64,000 nucleotides of DNA from Ectobius pallidus (GCA_964059195.1 CAXKWD010000009.1:89687432-89751431), one strand, 5' to 3'. Positions 24,180-37,274 are shown, counted from the stretch's first letter. The notes: generated by a model not told the origin, from the sequence alone. Numbers and translations are program-made.

Positions 24180-24512
24180 CAGTAGAATCCAATTATCTGA
24201 ATCGTCAATTATCGAGATTGATTTTTTGAAAATTTCCTTATAATAATGCATTCTAGGCTATTTTAGACCTTCCAGTTTTATAGGCTATCCATTTGGGTTT
24301 AAATAACTCATACCTTGTTCTTTAAATATAATAAAATTTTGCTTTAAATATTTGCAACTCTTGTTCCTTTAATACCACACATACAGTATGCTACTGCACT
24401 TTCACAATAGCATTTTGCTAGGGTATTTTTCAGTTGTAACCCAATTATATAGTTTTCTGCATTTCCGGATCTAGTCGATCCCAAATTAGTTCGGATAATT
24501 GGAGTTTTACTG
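24180..24512. mobile_element. Tigger-type MITE
   Basis: The 333-bp element has ends CAGTAGAATCCAATTATCTG and (complement) CAGTAAAACTCCAATTATCC, flanked by TA (24178-24179 and 24513-24514). It has no coding capacity. Confidence 0.85.
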
Positions 24513-24756
24513 TAATACCATTCTCTAATTTATTGCATTAACCTTTTAACCATTGTGACCATGACCAATTATGAGGAAAACTTTGTTTAAATAGGTGAGA
24601 ATTGTAAAAGATAAGTATAAAGTTCATTATGTTAGAAAATACAGATCTTTATTCTCATGTTACAAATATCACTTTCGAAACACAAGTTTTTAATTGAAAA
24701 TTTCCTCGGTAATTTAAAAATTATCTTCCACTGTCACAGTGATGGCTACAGCAGTT

Positions 24757-24852
24757 TGGTTAAATAAATTATATTTGTATCCATCTTCCCAGATTAGTAA
24801 AATCTGGTTAAATAAGATATATATGTATCCATCTTCCCAGATTAGTAAAATG
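24757..24852. repeat. 48-bp tandem duplication
   Basis: Two units containing GGTTAAATAA and CCATCTTCCCAGATTAGTAA are offset by 48 bp, with a few substitutions. Confidence 0.85.
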
Positions 24853-24868
24853 ATTTCTGTGGTATAAG

Positions 24869-25976
24869 TAGGGTGGTCATTTCTAAAATGTCAGAAAGGA
24901 GGACACACTTCTTCGGTAATCTAGCATAGTATAAAACTTCGGGCATGGACGGCTGGACAGCAGATATTATGCCTACATGGTATAACCCTGACTAATTTTT
25001 TTTAATAACTGCATTTATATAAAATAAATGATAGTACACTATCATCGTATGGACAAGCGTGCCATCCTTAGGAATAGATTCAGATTTTTCCGCAGCACCA
25101 ACTAAACAAATGATAGTATCGACAAGCGTGCCACCTTAGGATTGGCAGGAACATACGGGAAAATGCAAATTTGATTAGGTTTGTTCGCAAAGCAAATCCG
25201 TGACTGCTTGAGAATTTGTTGTACTGCGCATGTCCAGTCTGTAACTTACCCGTGACTTGCACTTTGCGAACGATTACAAGAATTTGGAATCGATAGTTTC
25301 TGCATTTAATCGATATGATATGCAAATAAAATATTATATATTTCTCTTTAACATGATATACATGCAATATATCGGCAATATAATCTATATTTTGGGAAAC
25401 TTTTAATTATCTTCCATTATTCATACATATAAGTAGCCTACAGTATTTTTCAAATGAGAAGCGATTTCCTTCACCGCCAATCACGTGTACGAGCTAACGG
25501 AGTGCTGCTAGCAGTAAGAGTCTTCCCTCCGTCTTGCCATCTCTGATTGGACCGCGTATCTAAGCAGGAGAAGGACAAACGGCTTGTCATCTGCAAAACA
25601 CTTTAAGCTTATAAATCTGGCGCAATGTTAGTGGAGGGAGGAGTCAGGCGCGTGAAAATAGGTTACTGCGCATGTCTCTGATAACAATTCATGGTAGAGC
25701 CTGCAAATTTTTCTTATAGTACAGAAACTGTCCGTGAGAACACAGCGAACAGAAGATTGAAATCAGAATCACGGATTCTCGCTTTGCGAACGCGTATGGA
25801 GAAAGAGCGCATGTGCCAACGATGTGTTCCTGGTTTCTGACTGCTTTGCGAACAAACCTATTAATATGCTTTACCGATCCATCAGTGTCTCGAAAAGGGG
25901 GACAAATCAACGTCCGGCATAAAGCCGCGCCGGATGGAGGACTGCTTAGCAAAAAGCCGGACGTCTGGCCACCCTA
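24869..25976. mobile_element. hAT-type element with an 8-bp target duplication
   Basis: The ends TAGGGTGGTCA and (complement) TAGGGTGGCCAGACGTCCGG are flanked by GGTATAAG on both sides (24861-24868 and 25977-25984), the 8-bp duplication diagnostic of hAT insertion. It has no transposase coding sequence and is interrupted by a TA-flanked element at 25178-25858. Confidence 0.9.
25178..25858. mobile_element. TA-flanked element nested in the hAT element
   Basis: The ends GGTTTGTTCGCAAAGCA and (complement) GGTTTGTTCGCAAAGCAGTC are flanked by TA (25176-25177 and 25859-25860). A GCTTTGCGAACG-type motif recurs inside near 25262 and 25780. No coding is recognised; it is probably a non-autonomous Tc1/mariner-type element. 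Confidence 0.75.
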
Positions 25977-26467
25977 GGTATAAGTAGTAAACCTATGCAT
26001 ATTAAATGAATACAGCATTATATTTTCATGTTCATCCAGTGATAAAAATAAGGAAATGCTTCCTGTGCAACATAAAAGACCAAGTAATTTCAGAACAAGG
26101 CCAGAATTGGTAGTATGGAGTACACACATGAATAAATGAACTTTTTTGAAATAACTTTTCAACAGTATCATAACATACATAATGCTGACTCATTACGTAG
26201 CATTTGTATAGCATTATGTTGAAAGTTATATTATATAACATGGTGAGTCCGGTCTTGAACATAAACTTTGCTTTTTATGTAAGTACCAGATATTCATTTA
26301 GAAAGTGAAGCTAATATGCAAGATCCAACTCACCATATATCTTAAATTTACAATAACTTATAGTTCATTCTTGGTTTCTGAATATTTTATGATGATGAAC
26401 TATTATTTTGTAATACATTTAACAACTTCTTTTAATACTGGTACTATTATGTTGCAAATTGCACCTA

Positions 26468-27239
26468 CTACCGCACGCCACTTCTTGGGCGCTGGATTTA
26501 CGGGGAAGTGAGGGTCGGGGGAACAAAACATAGCTAGTCCGTCAGTCTTTCTGCAGTGTTTTCAACCAAAGAAATAACATTTCAGCAGAATCGCGCGTAT
26601 GGTATTTTATGTAGTGACTTTAATATACAACGATTTTAATGCAGTTCAATAATATAACGTGGTGACGGTATTGCGTAACAATTAATTACATATCATAAGC
26701 ATTTGGCTATCAAATAAGTCATCAAATAAGAATATTATACATAATATAGGCTCAATATTTTTACACTGGATAACTAATTTTAAGCATAAAGAAGAGTGTT
26801 AGCAGAACATGCTTCACTATTTCGTGTTGTAAAACGTAAGAGAGGTAGGCATCTAAAAGTGGAGAAAACTATAGGCCTAATTTTAAATTAAATGACATCC
26901 ATGAAATTGACATCAGAGTTCATGGGATCGTCAGAAATTAGCACATACGGAATTCTTAAAGAGGTGAGGAAAGTGTTGGATGTACAATGAAATGTTTGTG
27001 AAATCAGCAGTTCGAAAGATTGTATTTTTCCCCATAACTCCATGCGTCAGAAAAGATAATGTCAATAAATAAATAAATAAGAATCCTGAGACAGAATGAA
27101 AGCTTAGTATTGAAGTCACTAGATGTCAGGGTGTATAGCGTACTTCGTGTTTCAATGTTGTCAGCTTTACCTACGAAGTTGAACGAAACCTACCGAATGA
27201 GGACTAGGGAGCCGAGCGCCCAAGAAATCGCGCAGGTAG
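26468..27239. mobile_element. TA-flanked element with TTCTTGGGCGCT ends
   Basis: The left end CTACCGCACGCCACTTCTTG and the complement of the right end CTACCTGCGCGATTTCTTGG share the inner block TTCTTGGGCGCT. TA flanks both (26466-26467 and 27240-27241). No transposase is recognised. Confidence 0.7.
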
Positions 27240-27241
27240 TA

Positions 27242-28509
27242 ATAACTTCAGCAGTGGCTACATTAAAGATAACATTGTGAGGACACCCATTGGTTGAACA
27301 CTCTTGTAAAATCCACTTGGAGCAGATATGGTTTCGTGGATTATTAAACTGTAAAGCTGGACATCAAAGTGTTTCCGAAAATGAATGCTATAATATGTTT
27401 AGCTGTTGCCCGCAGCTTTTCCTGCGATTATTTACTCAACTGCTAGATGTTTCATTTAAGTCATTTATGTAACAGGAAATATTTAAAACATATTTCATTA
27501 TTAAAAATGTGTTACTTATAAACACTTATAGCTCCACTTACATAAGTGGTCAATATAAGTTGACCATTTTTATTATGATTCAATAGCTTTATTGTTTATA
27601 TCACTTACTTTTTAATTGTTAAAACATTTATTAACACTGACATTTTTACATAAATTGCATAAGTTGCATAATTTTATTCTCAATAAATATAAATAATTAA
27701 AAGAATAAAATTAATCTGCTGCCATATGATCATACAGATCCGAAATGGAATGATTAAAATGTACCACAGATTCATGAACCTTACCCAAATCATACATAAA
27801 CAATTACGATTGATAATAATCTAAAAGCCCGGCTTCAGGGTGCATTTCACGATTCAAATGCCCTGCCCGGGGAAAGAACTACCTCAGATTCCAGTTCCCT
27901 ACCCCCCCCCACCAAATTATTCAAGGTGTTTAGGCTTTAGGCGTGCATTTATGATCCCCTTCTCTCCACCTATGTAAAAATATCAGATCTGTGCATGTCG
28001 TGATATTATAAACAATTATATAAAGTATAGCATCTGAGCAGTGCCATCTTCAGTCAATTTCACAATTGAATACTGTCTTATTAATAGGTGGCGTTAGATG
28101 TGCACGGAAACGTGAGTCCAAATATTATATTAGATATTTCTACAATCTTGCTACTGATACAAAGTGTTGTATTGCATAGTCTGCCTAATATGAAATTATT
28201 ATTAAGCTTAGTATTTTTAGTCTATTATTACTTTCTGCTTGTATTGAATATTTAGTGGAATATTGCTCTAATTTATTTGAAAAAATAAATATGTGCAAAA
28301 TAATGCTAGATATGGAATTATTACCTATATCTATGACCCCAAATCTTACTTTCTCTCCAGGGCCCAAAAATCGATGGGATGGCACTGGTTTAAACGGTCA
28401 GTTATTTTACCTAATAAGGCTGTGTTAATCACATTTCACAATATGTTCAGAATAGACTTGTTTCTAATTGAACATAATCTTGGTAACAAACAAAAGTTTA
28501 ATTAATATA
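27242..28509. other. Intronic stretch with no recognisable feature
   Basis: AT-rich sequence. A C10 run at ~27903 and a slightly GC-richer patch (27830-27960) are the only departures. Confidence 0.45.
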
Positions 28510-28950
28510 CAGGGAGGCCATTTTATGTGGAAACTTTTTAACAGCGTTGCCCCTGCTCACACTTTCCCCGCTGTTGTGCTTGCACCAAACAGCGGGGATA
28601 CAATACAAAATAGAATAACTCAACCATTTTATTATCAAAATAGGCCTACATGTAGAGGCTTATTACTCACCATTTATTTGAGATACTGTTGAAAATGACA
28701 TTTATGAGAAAATCTCCGGTAATCTATGGTTATTTCTCAATAAGTAACATTCCACCAAATAAATTTGCTGTTCAACCATATACATTTTCAATTATTTCTT
28801 ATGTAACACACTACAACAATAGACAAGCGTCTCACTACAACACACCGAAGCAACTAACCGCTTGTATGCTTTGTACAACTGCAATGCAATTGGATGCTAG
28901 CGTGGCAATGCGGCAGTGATGCGAGGTTTCCTCATAAAGTGGACTCACTG
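28510..28950. mobile_element. TA-flanked MITE (Tc1/mariner type)
   Basis: The 441-bp element has ends CAGGGAGGCCATTTTATGTG and (complement) CAGTGAGTCCACTTTATGAG, flanked by TA (28508-28509 and 28951-28952). No coding is recognised. Confidence 0.8.
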
Positions 28951-29336
28951 TAGAATAGACTTTGTAACTCAGGGCATGACTCTACATAGTTCCTGTAGAT
29001 TATAATGTCTGACACCACCGTTACTAAAAAGAATTGATAGTTTACATGATCTTGTCTCCATGCAAACCGATGGAACTTTCTTTTAGTCCGAGGTGTTATT
29101 ATGAATTTTGGATTTGGGGAAATCATGCCACGTAATCAGAAATATGGTCTCCATGTTGCAACAGTATATGTTCTGTGGCTGTGGAAAACTCATTTCCATC
29201 GGAACCAGCAAGGTAAGCAAAATGTATATTGCCATGTATTTAGTTAAGTAGTGTCAGTAGTCTAGTAGCCTATAGCTTTGTGTACCTCACATTGTACATG
29301 TGATTACTATTATATTGTTCTTGGCTGAAAAAACAT

Positions 29337-29483
29337 CCCTTGCTTTAATCTCGTATCATCATAATATTTCATTCTGAGAAATGCACATCTCAAAATTGTT
29401 GTATCTACTAATCTAGTTTTCATTTTCCTTTCTGCTTCAGATGTTGCAAGTGGCTGCGTTTCTGTGTCGTGGAGGATAAGTTC
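29337..29483 (-). pseudogene. Possible LINE reverse-transcriptase C-terminal relic
   Basis: The minus-strand segment SELILHDTETQPLATSEAER followed by KMKTRLVDTTILRCAFLR resembles the post-catalytic part of non-LTR reverse transcriptases (L.YG.ETW.L...E.R......LR). It lies in a 104-codon ORF whose other residues are not recognisable. The similarity is weak. Confidence 0.3.
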
Positions 29484-29648
29484 TGAGTTGTGATGAACCT
29501 GAAGATGGATATGAGGCTTTGCATTAAGCATTTTCATTCTACTCTGGAAGAAGGTCACTACTGAATATTGTAATTTTGTGTAAATACTCAAGTAAAACAT
29601 TGTATAAATATAATTGATAATCATAATAAAGTAACGAAAAAAAATGTA

Positions 29649-30001
29649 CAGTAGAGTCCCACTATTCCAAACTAATTGGGAATGGGACCAAACACCGTTC
29701 GGTTTAGCGGGAATTCGGAATAGGCGATTTCATGAATAATATCAACATATTGACTTGTTAAGACGTAAATTATGTGGAGCCGACATGTGCTGTAAGTAAC
29801 CAGCTTTCATTCCAGTTTGGTTTCAGGCGTTTTCATCAAGCTTAGGCTCTATGTATGTCTCTATTTAACTTCTTTGTATAACAATAAATGTTCTTTTTCA
29901 CAAACGTCTTTTTAATTTCACCTGTTTGTAAGTTTAAAAAATCGGTATTTTTTGTGAACTCTGTTCGGAATAGCGGTGTTCAGAATAGTGGGACTCTACT
30001 G
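29649..30001. mobile_element. Tigger-type MITE
   Basis: The 353-bp element has ends CAGTAGAGTCCCACTATTCC and (complement) CAGTAGAGTCCCACTATTCT, flanked by TA (29647-29648 and 30002-30003). A GTTCGG motif repeats near both ends. No coding. Confidence 0.9.
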
Positions 30002-30883
30002 TACAATTGTTTAATTTTGTGTGTATTGTTTCTTCTATCGCTTAAACTGTCCCAATTGTAGCATTGTTATACTGTAATTTTTATTTTTTATTTTTACTTT
30101 CCATTATGAAAAATATAGGCTACTCCTTAGGACAGTAATGAATGTGTATGTTGAAAGTAGTAAGTAAAGTACTTATACACCATCCAACTAAAAAATTAAG
30201 TAGATCTACGAAAAAAATAATATTGAGATAGATCCATACACTGCTTCCCTTATTTTAATTACTAACCTGAACCCAGGTTTCGGTGAGCCTTCCCACCATG
30301 TTCACCAGTTATACTCCATCTAAACTTTCTAAAATTCTATATATTAAGTAGATCTAAACAAAACCATGTGATTACAGGGCCTCTTTTTCTTAATTCCGTT
30401 TGCTGTGATTGGTTCTTGAACGTTTCACAACAACTGCCTGCTCTGATTATTCTGTGTTTACCAAAATAATCATGCGTTAAATTAGAAAATGTATTTGAAT
30501 TCTAAATCAAGGAACTGTTCATATTAGTATTTATAATAATTATTATGATGATGTAAATGCAGTGGTAATAATAATTTAATGTGGTCACTATTACATAACA
30601 ATTACTGTTAGTTACACACAACGGCATATCTAGAGATATCCTGCCCCATGGCCTAAAGTAAATGCTGCCCTTCATAATAAGGAACATGCGTTATAAGTTA
30701 TAACTGTTGGCTATAGATATAGATAAACCGATAACCTATATATTATATTTCATTAAATGGTTATACTCTTATTTGATTTACGCCTTACCCAATGTATCCT
30801 AGAATATTCTACACACATCACAAATGACACTTAAAAATAATATCCGATTTAGCACCACTTAACAGTCACAATCACCATATTTT

Positions 30884-31421
30884 ACGTACCATAAGACACA
30901 CCTTAATTTTAGGATGGAAATTTAGAGGAAAAGAAATTTAATGTAATTCTAAACAAAACATTTTAAAGGAAATAATATACTTCATTGCATACACAATGGA
31001 ATCAGTGTAGATCACTTCTAACTTAAAACCTGCATTGTACGAAAATCTCTTCTGTACAGGTGGCATTGCGTAAATTTTAACACCTGAACTGATTTCTCAT
31101 GAGAGACTGAAAATACTCTTACACCCTCTAACCCTCAATTCAGCATACGGCAAGAGTAACAGGAAAGGCTGTTCGGAGGTCATTGCATTCATTTAAGCCA
31201 CCTGGCAAAGACACTCCTTTTGTATAAAAGAACTCAACATTCCTTTCTTTTCGCATTGTATACCTGGCTTCCAGCTACCCTCATTTTACGATTGTAACAA
31301 GTGCACTGATGTACAGTCTGTCCTAAAATTTGTAATTGTCTTATCATTTACAAAACCTTGTGTATAACTACGGTATCTTGGCATATTTACCACAATTTTA
31401 ATTTTTTTAGTGTACTTCGGG
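30884..31421. mobile_element. TA-type MITE (family P1), 3'-truncated copy 2
   Basis: It matches 17576 onward over ~540 bp (shared TTTTAGGATGGAAATTTA, AACTTAAAACCTGCATTGTA) but stops after AGTGTACTTCGG without the right terminal repeat. Confidence 0.8.
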
Positions 31422-33658
31422 TTGCCAATAAGCTAAACTACATTAGTAATCCAATTATTTCACTCTATTAATTTGTTTCTAGTTCCAGTTTCTGAAGTTA
31501 AGATTCCCTAAATGAAACAACAGATTCAAAGAAGAAACTATTTTAGTGATATTATTATAATTTAACATGGTAATGTTACACTACTGAGATTTTGTTATTG
31601 TTATGCTATGTTCACACTGAGGAATTTGTTGGAGACACAAATACTCCAAACAAACCCCAACATTTCTATGATTCTTGTATCTGGACACTTATCCCCTGTA
31701 CATCTTCCTTGAACAAATATCTCATGTGAGTGTTTACACTGAGGAATTTCTTATCAGGCACAAGTAAGGCTTTAGATGCAGAACTTTTGCTTCTTTCTGC
31801 TTTAAAAGCAGTCATGATTCACCCAGAACAAGTTTGTAACCGATAAACATTCAATTTGCAGAAGAAAATGACAGTATTATACTATACTAATACTGATTTA
31901 ATCTTCCAAGCTGTAGGGTTGTAATCTTACATTAGTCAGCCATTAAAAAGCAGGGATTTATATTTATCTGGGCAGTCAGTATTTTTAATTCTGAATTTTA
32001 CAGTAAGAATGGTTTATTAAACATTGATATTTCACTTTTAAAGCTGTGTTTGGTCGTATAATTTTTTGTAAATTCAAACTGGCTTAGCTTTCTTCAGCAG
32101 AGCATTTTTCAAATGTTGTATTTCTGAGTAAAATATCCGTTAGCCCTTCTGTTCGAGAAGTTTGGCATCACTGTACCAGCCTAAATTATGATATATTTCC
32201 ACTACAATAGTATTTTTAAAAATCTTATTAACTCTTGACACACCTGTGTATTGCAGTACAAGATGAATGCATGACTTTTTTTAAATATTTGGTGCAAATT
32301 GAAGGTGTGCAAAATTCGTATGTAATGTCAACAGAAACAATAATCTGTGGAAGCATGGATACATATACTTTATAATAAACAGCTAGAATCTGACCACAGA
32401 TTCGCTAAATTGGTGTGCTTCAAATATTGTGAATATGATGCCGATATCTTTCAGCGAGTTCAATCATTAAGGTTAATCATAGGAGATAAATTCTTTCTGT
32501 CACTGTATCTTAAACTCTGGTAGAATTGGATATTTACATACTATGAATCATCCTCACTATTTAATATTCAAGATGAATTAACTGTACAATAACAGTGGAA
32601 GCCTGGTCACAAAAATCACTTATTAGTGTGCCTCACAGTACTGCATATGACATAACTTGTCAGTCTATGTGGTAGACCATTAAGGGCAATCAATCATAGT
32701 AGAGATGTTCCGTCAGAGGAATCTTTCTCCTATAATATTCTCAGGATCTCTAACGATTCACAGTAGTGACCTCACTAACTCAAACTTCTGAGATAGAATT
32801 TGTGTCTATTCGGACAACTTTTCATAACATAATAAAACAGTGCAAGGTAGAGAGTCAACCAAAATTATCAGAATTATTTTAAGCCATTATCAATAAATAT
32901 TAGGCTTTGACTTCAAGACAGTGGACCATAACAATGTAAATTCAGATATCACAAACATATAACTAGTAAAATACCGTGGTGTGTGTAGCCTACCATGTTA
33001 TAATACAGACGAGCCTATAATGGCATTTGTTAAGACATGAGTGATAAAATGAGAAAAGCGAGTTTCATAATTTTCATACGAGCATCTTAATTACCATTAT
33101 AGGCAAGTTGCATACGACTGTTTTTGTCCGACCATAATTAAATTTTTAAGTTGTGGGTTTTTAGAATATCTCATAGATTAAGCAGACAACTCTTGCCATC
33201 AACTGTTATAGTTCTTGTCTTTCCCGTTAGATGGCAGGCTGCATGCTTTGGTGCTTTAATGTCAAACAACGCATATTAAAACACAGGAAATACGTTCAAT
33301 GTAGTATGATATTAAAATTAAAATGAACAGAATTGATTTTATTTTAAATAAGCAAAAGTGATATATGGATAGTGATCCGGAATGGATAGGCACTAGAAAA
33401 AGAAGAAAATAATAATCAATATCACACCTGTTATAATGGAAATCATTTAGATACCTTTACTTCACATGTTAAAAAAAAAAAAAAAAACATTATATAGTAA
33501 GGTCAAACAAAATGTTTTACTTATCTTAGAATACTGCAACTTTAAGTTGTTCAAACCTACTGTATGTGATTATAATATTAGCTAATTTCATATAATTTTG
33601 TTAACAGAATTTCACATAATATTATACTTTTCTAATTTTTATTTAACCATTAGTAATA
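31422..33658. other. Intronic stretch with no recognisable feature
   Basis: 2.2 kb of AT-rich sequence. A poly-A run lies at 33472-33487 and an imperfect repeat of ACACTGAGGAATTT near 31614 and 31736. I can support no gene or transposon here. Confidence 0.45.
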
Positions 33659-34444
33659 CAGTCAACACTCGATATAATGCCACCATCCGTTCTCTAACAT
33701 TTAGTGGCACTAAACGAGGGTGGCACTAAAACAAAATTTCATTTTTAAAATAAAAATGGCATAATACAGTGCTGTATTAATTTACTGTACTATATTATGA
33801 AAGAAAAATTAAATGAAAGGTAAATAGCCATTTTTCTCTCTCTCTCTCTCTCACAATATTGCCTAAGCAATAATGAAAAATGTAATGCAATAACCTGCTA
33901 GCTAGACTTTCGAAATCTTTCACTGTATTCACAACTTCTCGTTTCTCTTGCAGTGTAACAATATCTTTCTTCATTTTAACAATCTTACAAGTAACAGTAG
34001 TGTAATGTTTAACAGCTGAATGGACACTGGACTAAAAGAAGTGAAAGTTTGGAATGTCTCATTGTATGAAGGCTCGTTCTACCTGCCCTACCCCTCACGC
34101 TAGTTGTCTGTCTGACTTCTTAACACAGCTTCCTCATTTTACCACACTACATTTACAGTTAATGGCAGGGGAACACTAACTTCTTGGAAATACAGTACAG
34201 TATGTTCCTTAAATAATCTTCCTAACATTCACGCCAGTTTTAAAATAATTCTGCAACTGAAAAAAGTCACTGCAAGCTACTTTTTTTTTTTTAATCTGGT
34301 CTTATATTCACTGGTACTAAATGAATTGGCACAGTAACAAGGTTTCTTATGTATTTTAAATAGGAGAGGATCCGTTCACTTGCATTTATTGGCACACTGC
34401 GAGGGTGGCACTATAATTAGGGGCATTATACCGAGGTTTGACTG
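33659..34444. mobile_element. Tigger-type non-autonomous element
   Basis: The 786-bp element has ends CAGTCAACACTCGATATAAT and (complement) CAGTCAAACCTCGGTATAAT, flanked by TA (33657-33658 and 34445-34446). Inner repeats GTGGCACTA mirror each other near both ends. A (TC)n tract lies at 33834-33852. Coding is not recognised. Confidence 0.85.
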
Positions 34445-34596
34445 TACTTATTATAGCATTAGAGAGTATTTTAGAAAACATTTCTAAAATGTTGGCTTTC
34501 ACCAATTCGGATCACGTCTCATCCATATCAGTCCGAATTGGTGAGGGATTACTGTTGATCGTTTCAAATTAACATACTTTATTTTCTTTTCTGAAG

Positions 34597-34704
34597 GATG
34601 TACATGTGCCTTATGTGAGATGGTTCAGTGGTAAACGGGTGAGAATACCCGTACCACATTGTCTACAAGAGCAAATTCATTATCTGGTGCTGAGTAGCCC
34701 CAAG
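34597..34704 (+). CDS. Tdrd7: LOTUS-domain protein (TDRD7-like), second visible exon
   Basis: A 36-codon exon with acceptor CTTTTCTGAAG, donor CCCAAG|gtaaat and phase 0 at both ends. It reads DVHVPYVRWFSGKRVRIPVP then HCLQEQIHYLVLSSPK. The first part continues the helix begun at the end of the previous exon (FRNHPE|DVHVPYV), the usual helix 1 to helix 2 step of a LOTUS domain. The second part is a new helix 1 that continues in the next exon (SSPK|GLPIRD). Both junctions fall between helix 1 and helix 2 at phase 0, which suggests a duplicated helix pair. It follows a 30.8-kb intron, so intervening alternative exons cannot be excluded. Confidence 0.7.
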
Positions 34705-34829
34705 GTAAATATAGTAGAATTGGGCATATATAGTTTATTTCAAAATTCCTTTTATAATCAGCTAGGACTTGTAGACAGTGCTGAACAGAGAATATTCCGA
34801 ATAGGACCTGTGCCATGTCTGAGCCACAA

Positions 34830-34915
34830 GTATAGTATGGGACTGAGCTTAACTGCTCTGGAATACACTACTTTCCCCACTTTCCAGAGCAGTTAAGCTG
34901 AGTCCCATACTATAC
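34830..34915. ncRNA. Near-perfect 34-bp hairpin, candidate small-RNA precursor or MITE relic
   Basis: The arm 34830-34863 (begins GTATAGTATGGGACT) and the arm 34882-34915 (ends AGTCCCATACTATAC) pair over 34 bp with one mismatch, across an 18-nt loop. The size suits a small-RNA hairpin, and it lies 126 bp downstream of an exon donor. A tiny fold-back transposon is equally possible. Transcription has not been shown. Confidence 0.5.
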
Positions 34916-35099
34916 AATTCAAATTATTGTACAGAACTGTTGCTTCTGCTGGGTCAAAGAGCAGTTTCATCTGTGGATAAGATTGTAGTGCTCTAGGGTG
35001 GTAGGTGTAAAATGGTTGGAAAAAAAGATAAGAGGTCCACTAAATGTTGGAACTAAACAAAAGAAGAATGTTGTTGTTCTGTGGACTGAAAGGTGCACC

Positions 35100-35655
35100 T
35101 TACTTTGCAGTTTCATTTAAAAAAATAAAATGGTAAAGCACATGAGTCCCTGACGGTACATTGTTTGCAGTGAAGTTGGTACCAAATGAAGAAAAATGCA
35201 ACAAATTAAACAGTGTTGATGTCCATGGGAAGACTTCTATTGATATTGGATAAAATCGGTTGACCTGTTTCGGAGTGATGCTCAATTCAGTGCCTATTTT
35301 ATGGTAATATACGTATTCGATAGAATTTATGAAATGCAAATCAGTTATCATGACAACATAGCCAATTGTTTTACTGTGATCTTATAAGGCTTTGGCAATT
35401 AAAATACAGTTAGCTATGACAAATAACACTCTTGCTTTACATGCGCTTATCCAACTAGACCGTTAAACTGACCCAGGTGGCCGAGATGGTAATGTCTTGG
35501 CCTCACATTCTGGAGTTCCATGGTTCAAATCCCGAAACCGGCCAATTTGACTTTTTTTTTTTTATTTATTTTGCATTTCATAACTGCAATCATAACTGAT
35601 TAAACAAAAACATACTGGCACTTTGTTACATCAGTTTATCTGATTTTATTTGTTC
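35100..35655 (+). repeat. Dispersed repeat family A, copy 3, with the best tRNA-like core
   Basis: It shares the family A blocks with 1-545. The core at 35466-35545 reads GGTGGCCGAGATGG (A box) and GGTTCAAATCC (B box) and is followed by a T10 run, a plausible Pol III terminator. The A box and spacing point to a Leu/Ser-type tRNA origin. A clean tRNA fold is not preserved, so this is a repeat and not a working tRNA gene. Confidence 0.65.
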
Positions 35656-35710
35656 TTTTTCTGGTACACAAGATAACTGTAATTATGATTATTTCTGTAT
35701 AAAAGCAATA

Positions 35711-36031
35711 CAGTAGAACTCCAGTCATCTGGATTAATTGGGATCAAATCCGATCCGGAAAATCATGAAAAATATGTAATCTCATTAAAAAAAAAAAAAA
35801 AAAAAAAAATTACAGTACTGTACTTAAATAAAGTGTCATATCTTGAATATATCGGTTAGAGTTAGTTGTCTTGCTGACAAGCTGTCAATTTTTTGGGCTA
35901 CATGGTTTGCTTTTTCACAAATAATCAGTTCTAAAAGAGGGTTTCTCATTGCTCACTACTGCAAAAACCATTTGAATGTGGCCTCAAAGCAATCCGGATA
36001 GTTGGAGTTCGGATAATTGGGAGTTCTACTT
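35711..36031. mobile_element. Tigger-type MITE
   Basis: The 321-bp element has ends CAGTAGAACTCCAGTCATCT and (complement) AAGTAGAACTCCCAATTATC, flanked by TA (35709-35710 and 36032-36033). A poly-A run of about 20 lies inside. Confidence 0.85.
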
Positions 36032-36033
36032 TA

Positions 36034-37266
36034 CTTATTCCATTTGAATTTTCATTCCTTGATATTTTTATTTTACCGTTTTGAGCATTTTATCTCACCG
36101 CATTTGTTCATTTTATTTCACCACATATCCTGGTGTCCACCTATAGCCACACACCTAGCACACCTTGCACACCTTGTCAGGTTGCATATCATAAATACAT
36201 CAATCAGCGAGCCCATGCTCCAAGCCTGGAGCATTGGGAGGTCTCACGACCTAACAAGGATTTAGTTATCCTTATTTTCCTAGAAGGAAGAGTGACAGGT
36301 GATACGCCTGTTGACTCAACAGCCTCTAAGAGAAATCTATGGTGTTACTAGGACTTAAAAGAGCTGGAAAATTTTGTCCTGAGGCTCTTATTTTGTATTA
36401 AGAGTTCTTTAACATGCCATATTTATATGGTGCAAACCCCAGTCAGGTTTGAGCCTGTGAACCTGGGATTCAGAGGAAAGTACACTAACTCACCATCACC
36501 GATGTCTACGCCATGAATATCAATTTATAGATAAATAGATATAATTGCCGTTTGATTTAGCAGTAGCAAGATATTTAGACACATGATTTGATTTCAAGTA
36601 GATAAACATTTAATTCAGTGTGGAAAAGTAAATAAATGTTAAATATTCAGTATGTTTTATTGTGTATTCCACATACAGGCTCTTTCAGAATTCAATCCGA
36701 TCCTTCATTGGACTGCAAATACTACTTATAGAACTTGTCTGCAAAGCCAATTTTTGGTATTATGAGGATTTTTAAAAACCAGATATTATTACTGGAGGTA
36801 CTGATAATCAGTATTAAAGGAATACATCTATTTGATATTTTAATGCAACGGTTAAATTATGAGCTTTGTTGTTTTGTAATGCACAATTGGGCACACCACC
36901 GATTACTGAACTGTGCACATTCAATAAATTATATCAGGTTTATTGGAGGGATCTTTATCATCGTACTTGTAGCTCAGTTAGCCAAGTTCAACATTACAAG
37001 TATTGTATTTGTTGAAGATAAGGTGTGTTCAGATCCTACGTTGAGCATTCATTTCCTAGCTTCTTTATTGTAACGATCTCAATTTGTATTGTGCATAATT
37101 ATTGTAGTTTTCTTATCCCGTTCAGAGCTGAATTTATATATTAAGCATTCATCAGGTAATTTGAATGGGTCATTATAGGTGAGTACAATGTATGAAAAAA
37201 TCTGATGTGAAACACATAACCTCCTCAATCCTTAATATATTCCAGTATAGAGTTCACAGCTGTAGG
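36034..37266. other. Intronic stretch with no recognisable feature
   Basis: AT-rich intron-2 sequence. The 82- and 112-codon ORFs at 36017 and 36735 are hydrophobic by composition, and I see no family motif in them. Confidence 0.45.
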
Positions 37267-37274
37267 CCTATACA

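Noticed and set aside
28362..28398. Possible small exon after CTCTCCAG (GPKNRWDGTGLNG)
   Set aside because: No usable GT donor follows before a stop, and it has no duplicate or phase support.
31492..31520. Third copy of the 87-nt exon after TTTCTGAAG
   Set aside because: The frame stops within five codons and there is no RNPL motif.
34606..34896. 96-codon ORF as a separate gene
   Set aside because: Only its first part is an exon; a strong donor (AAG|gtaaat) ends it at 34704 and the rest is intron, including one arm of the hairpin.
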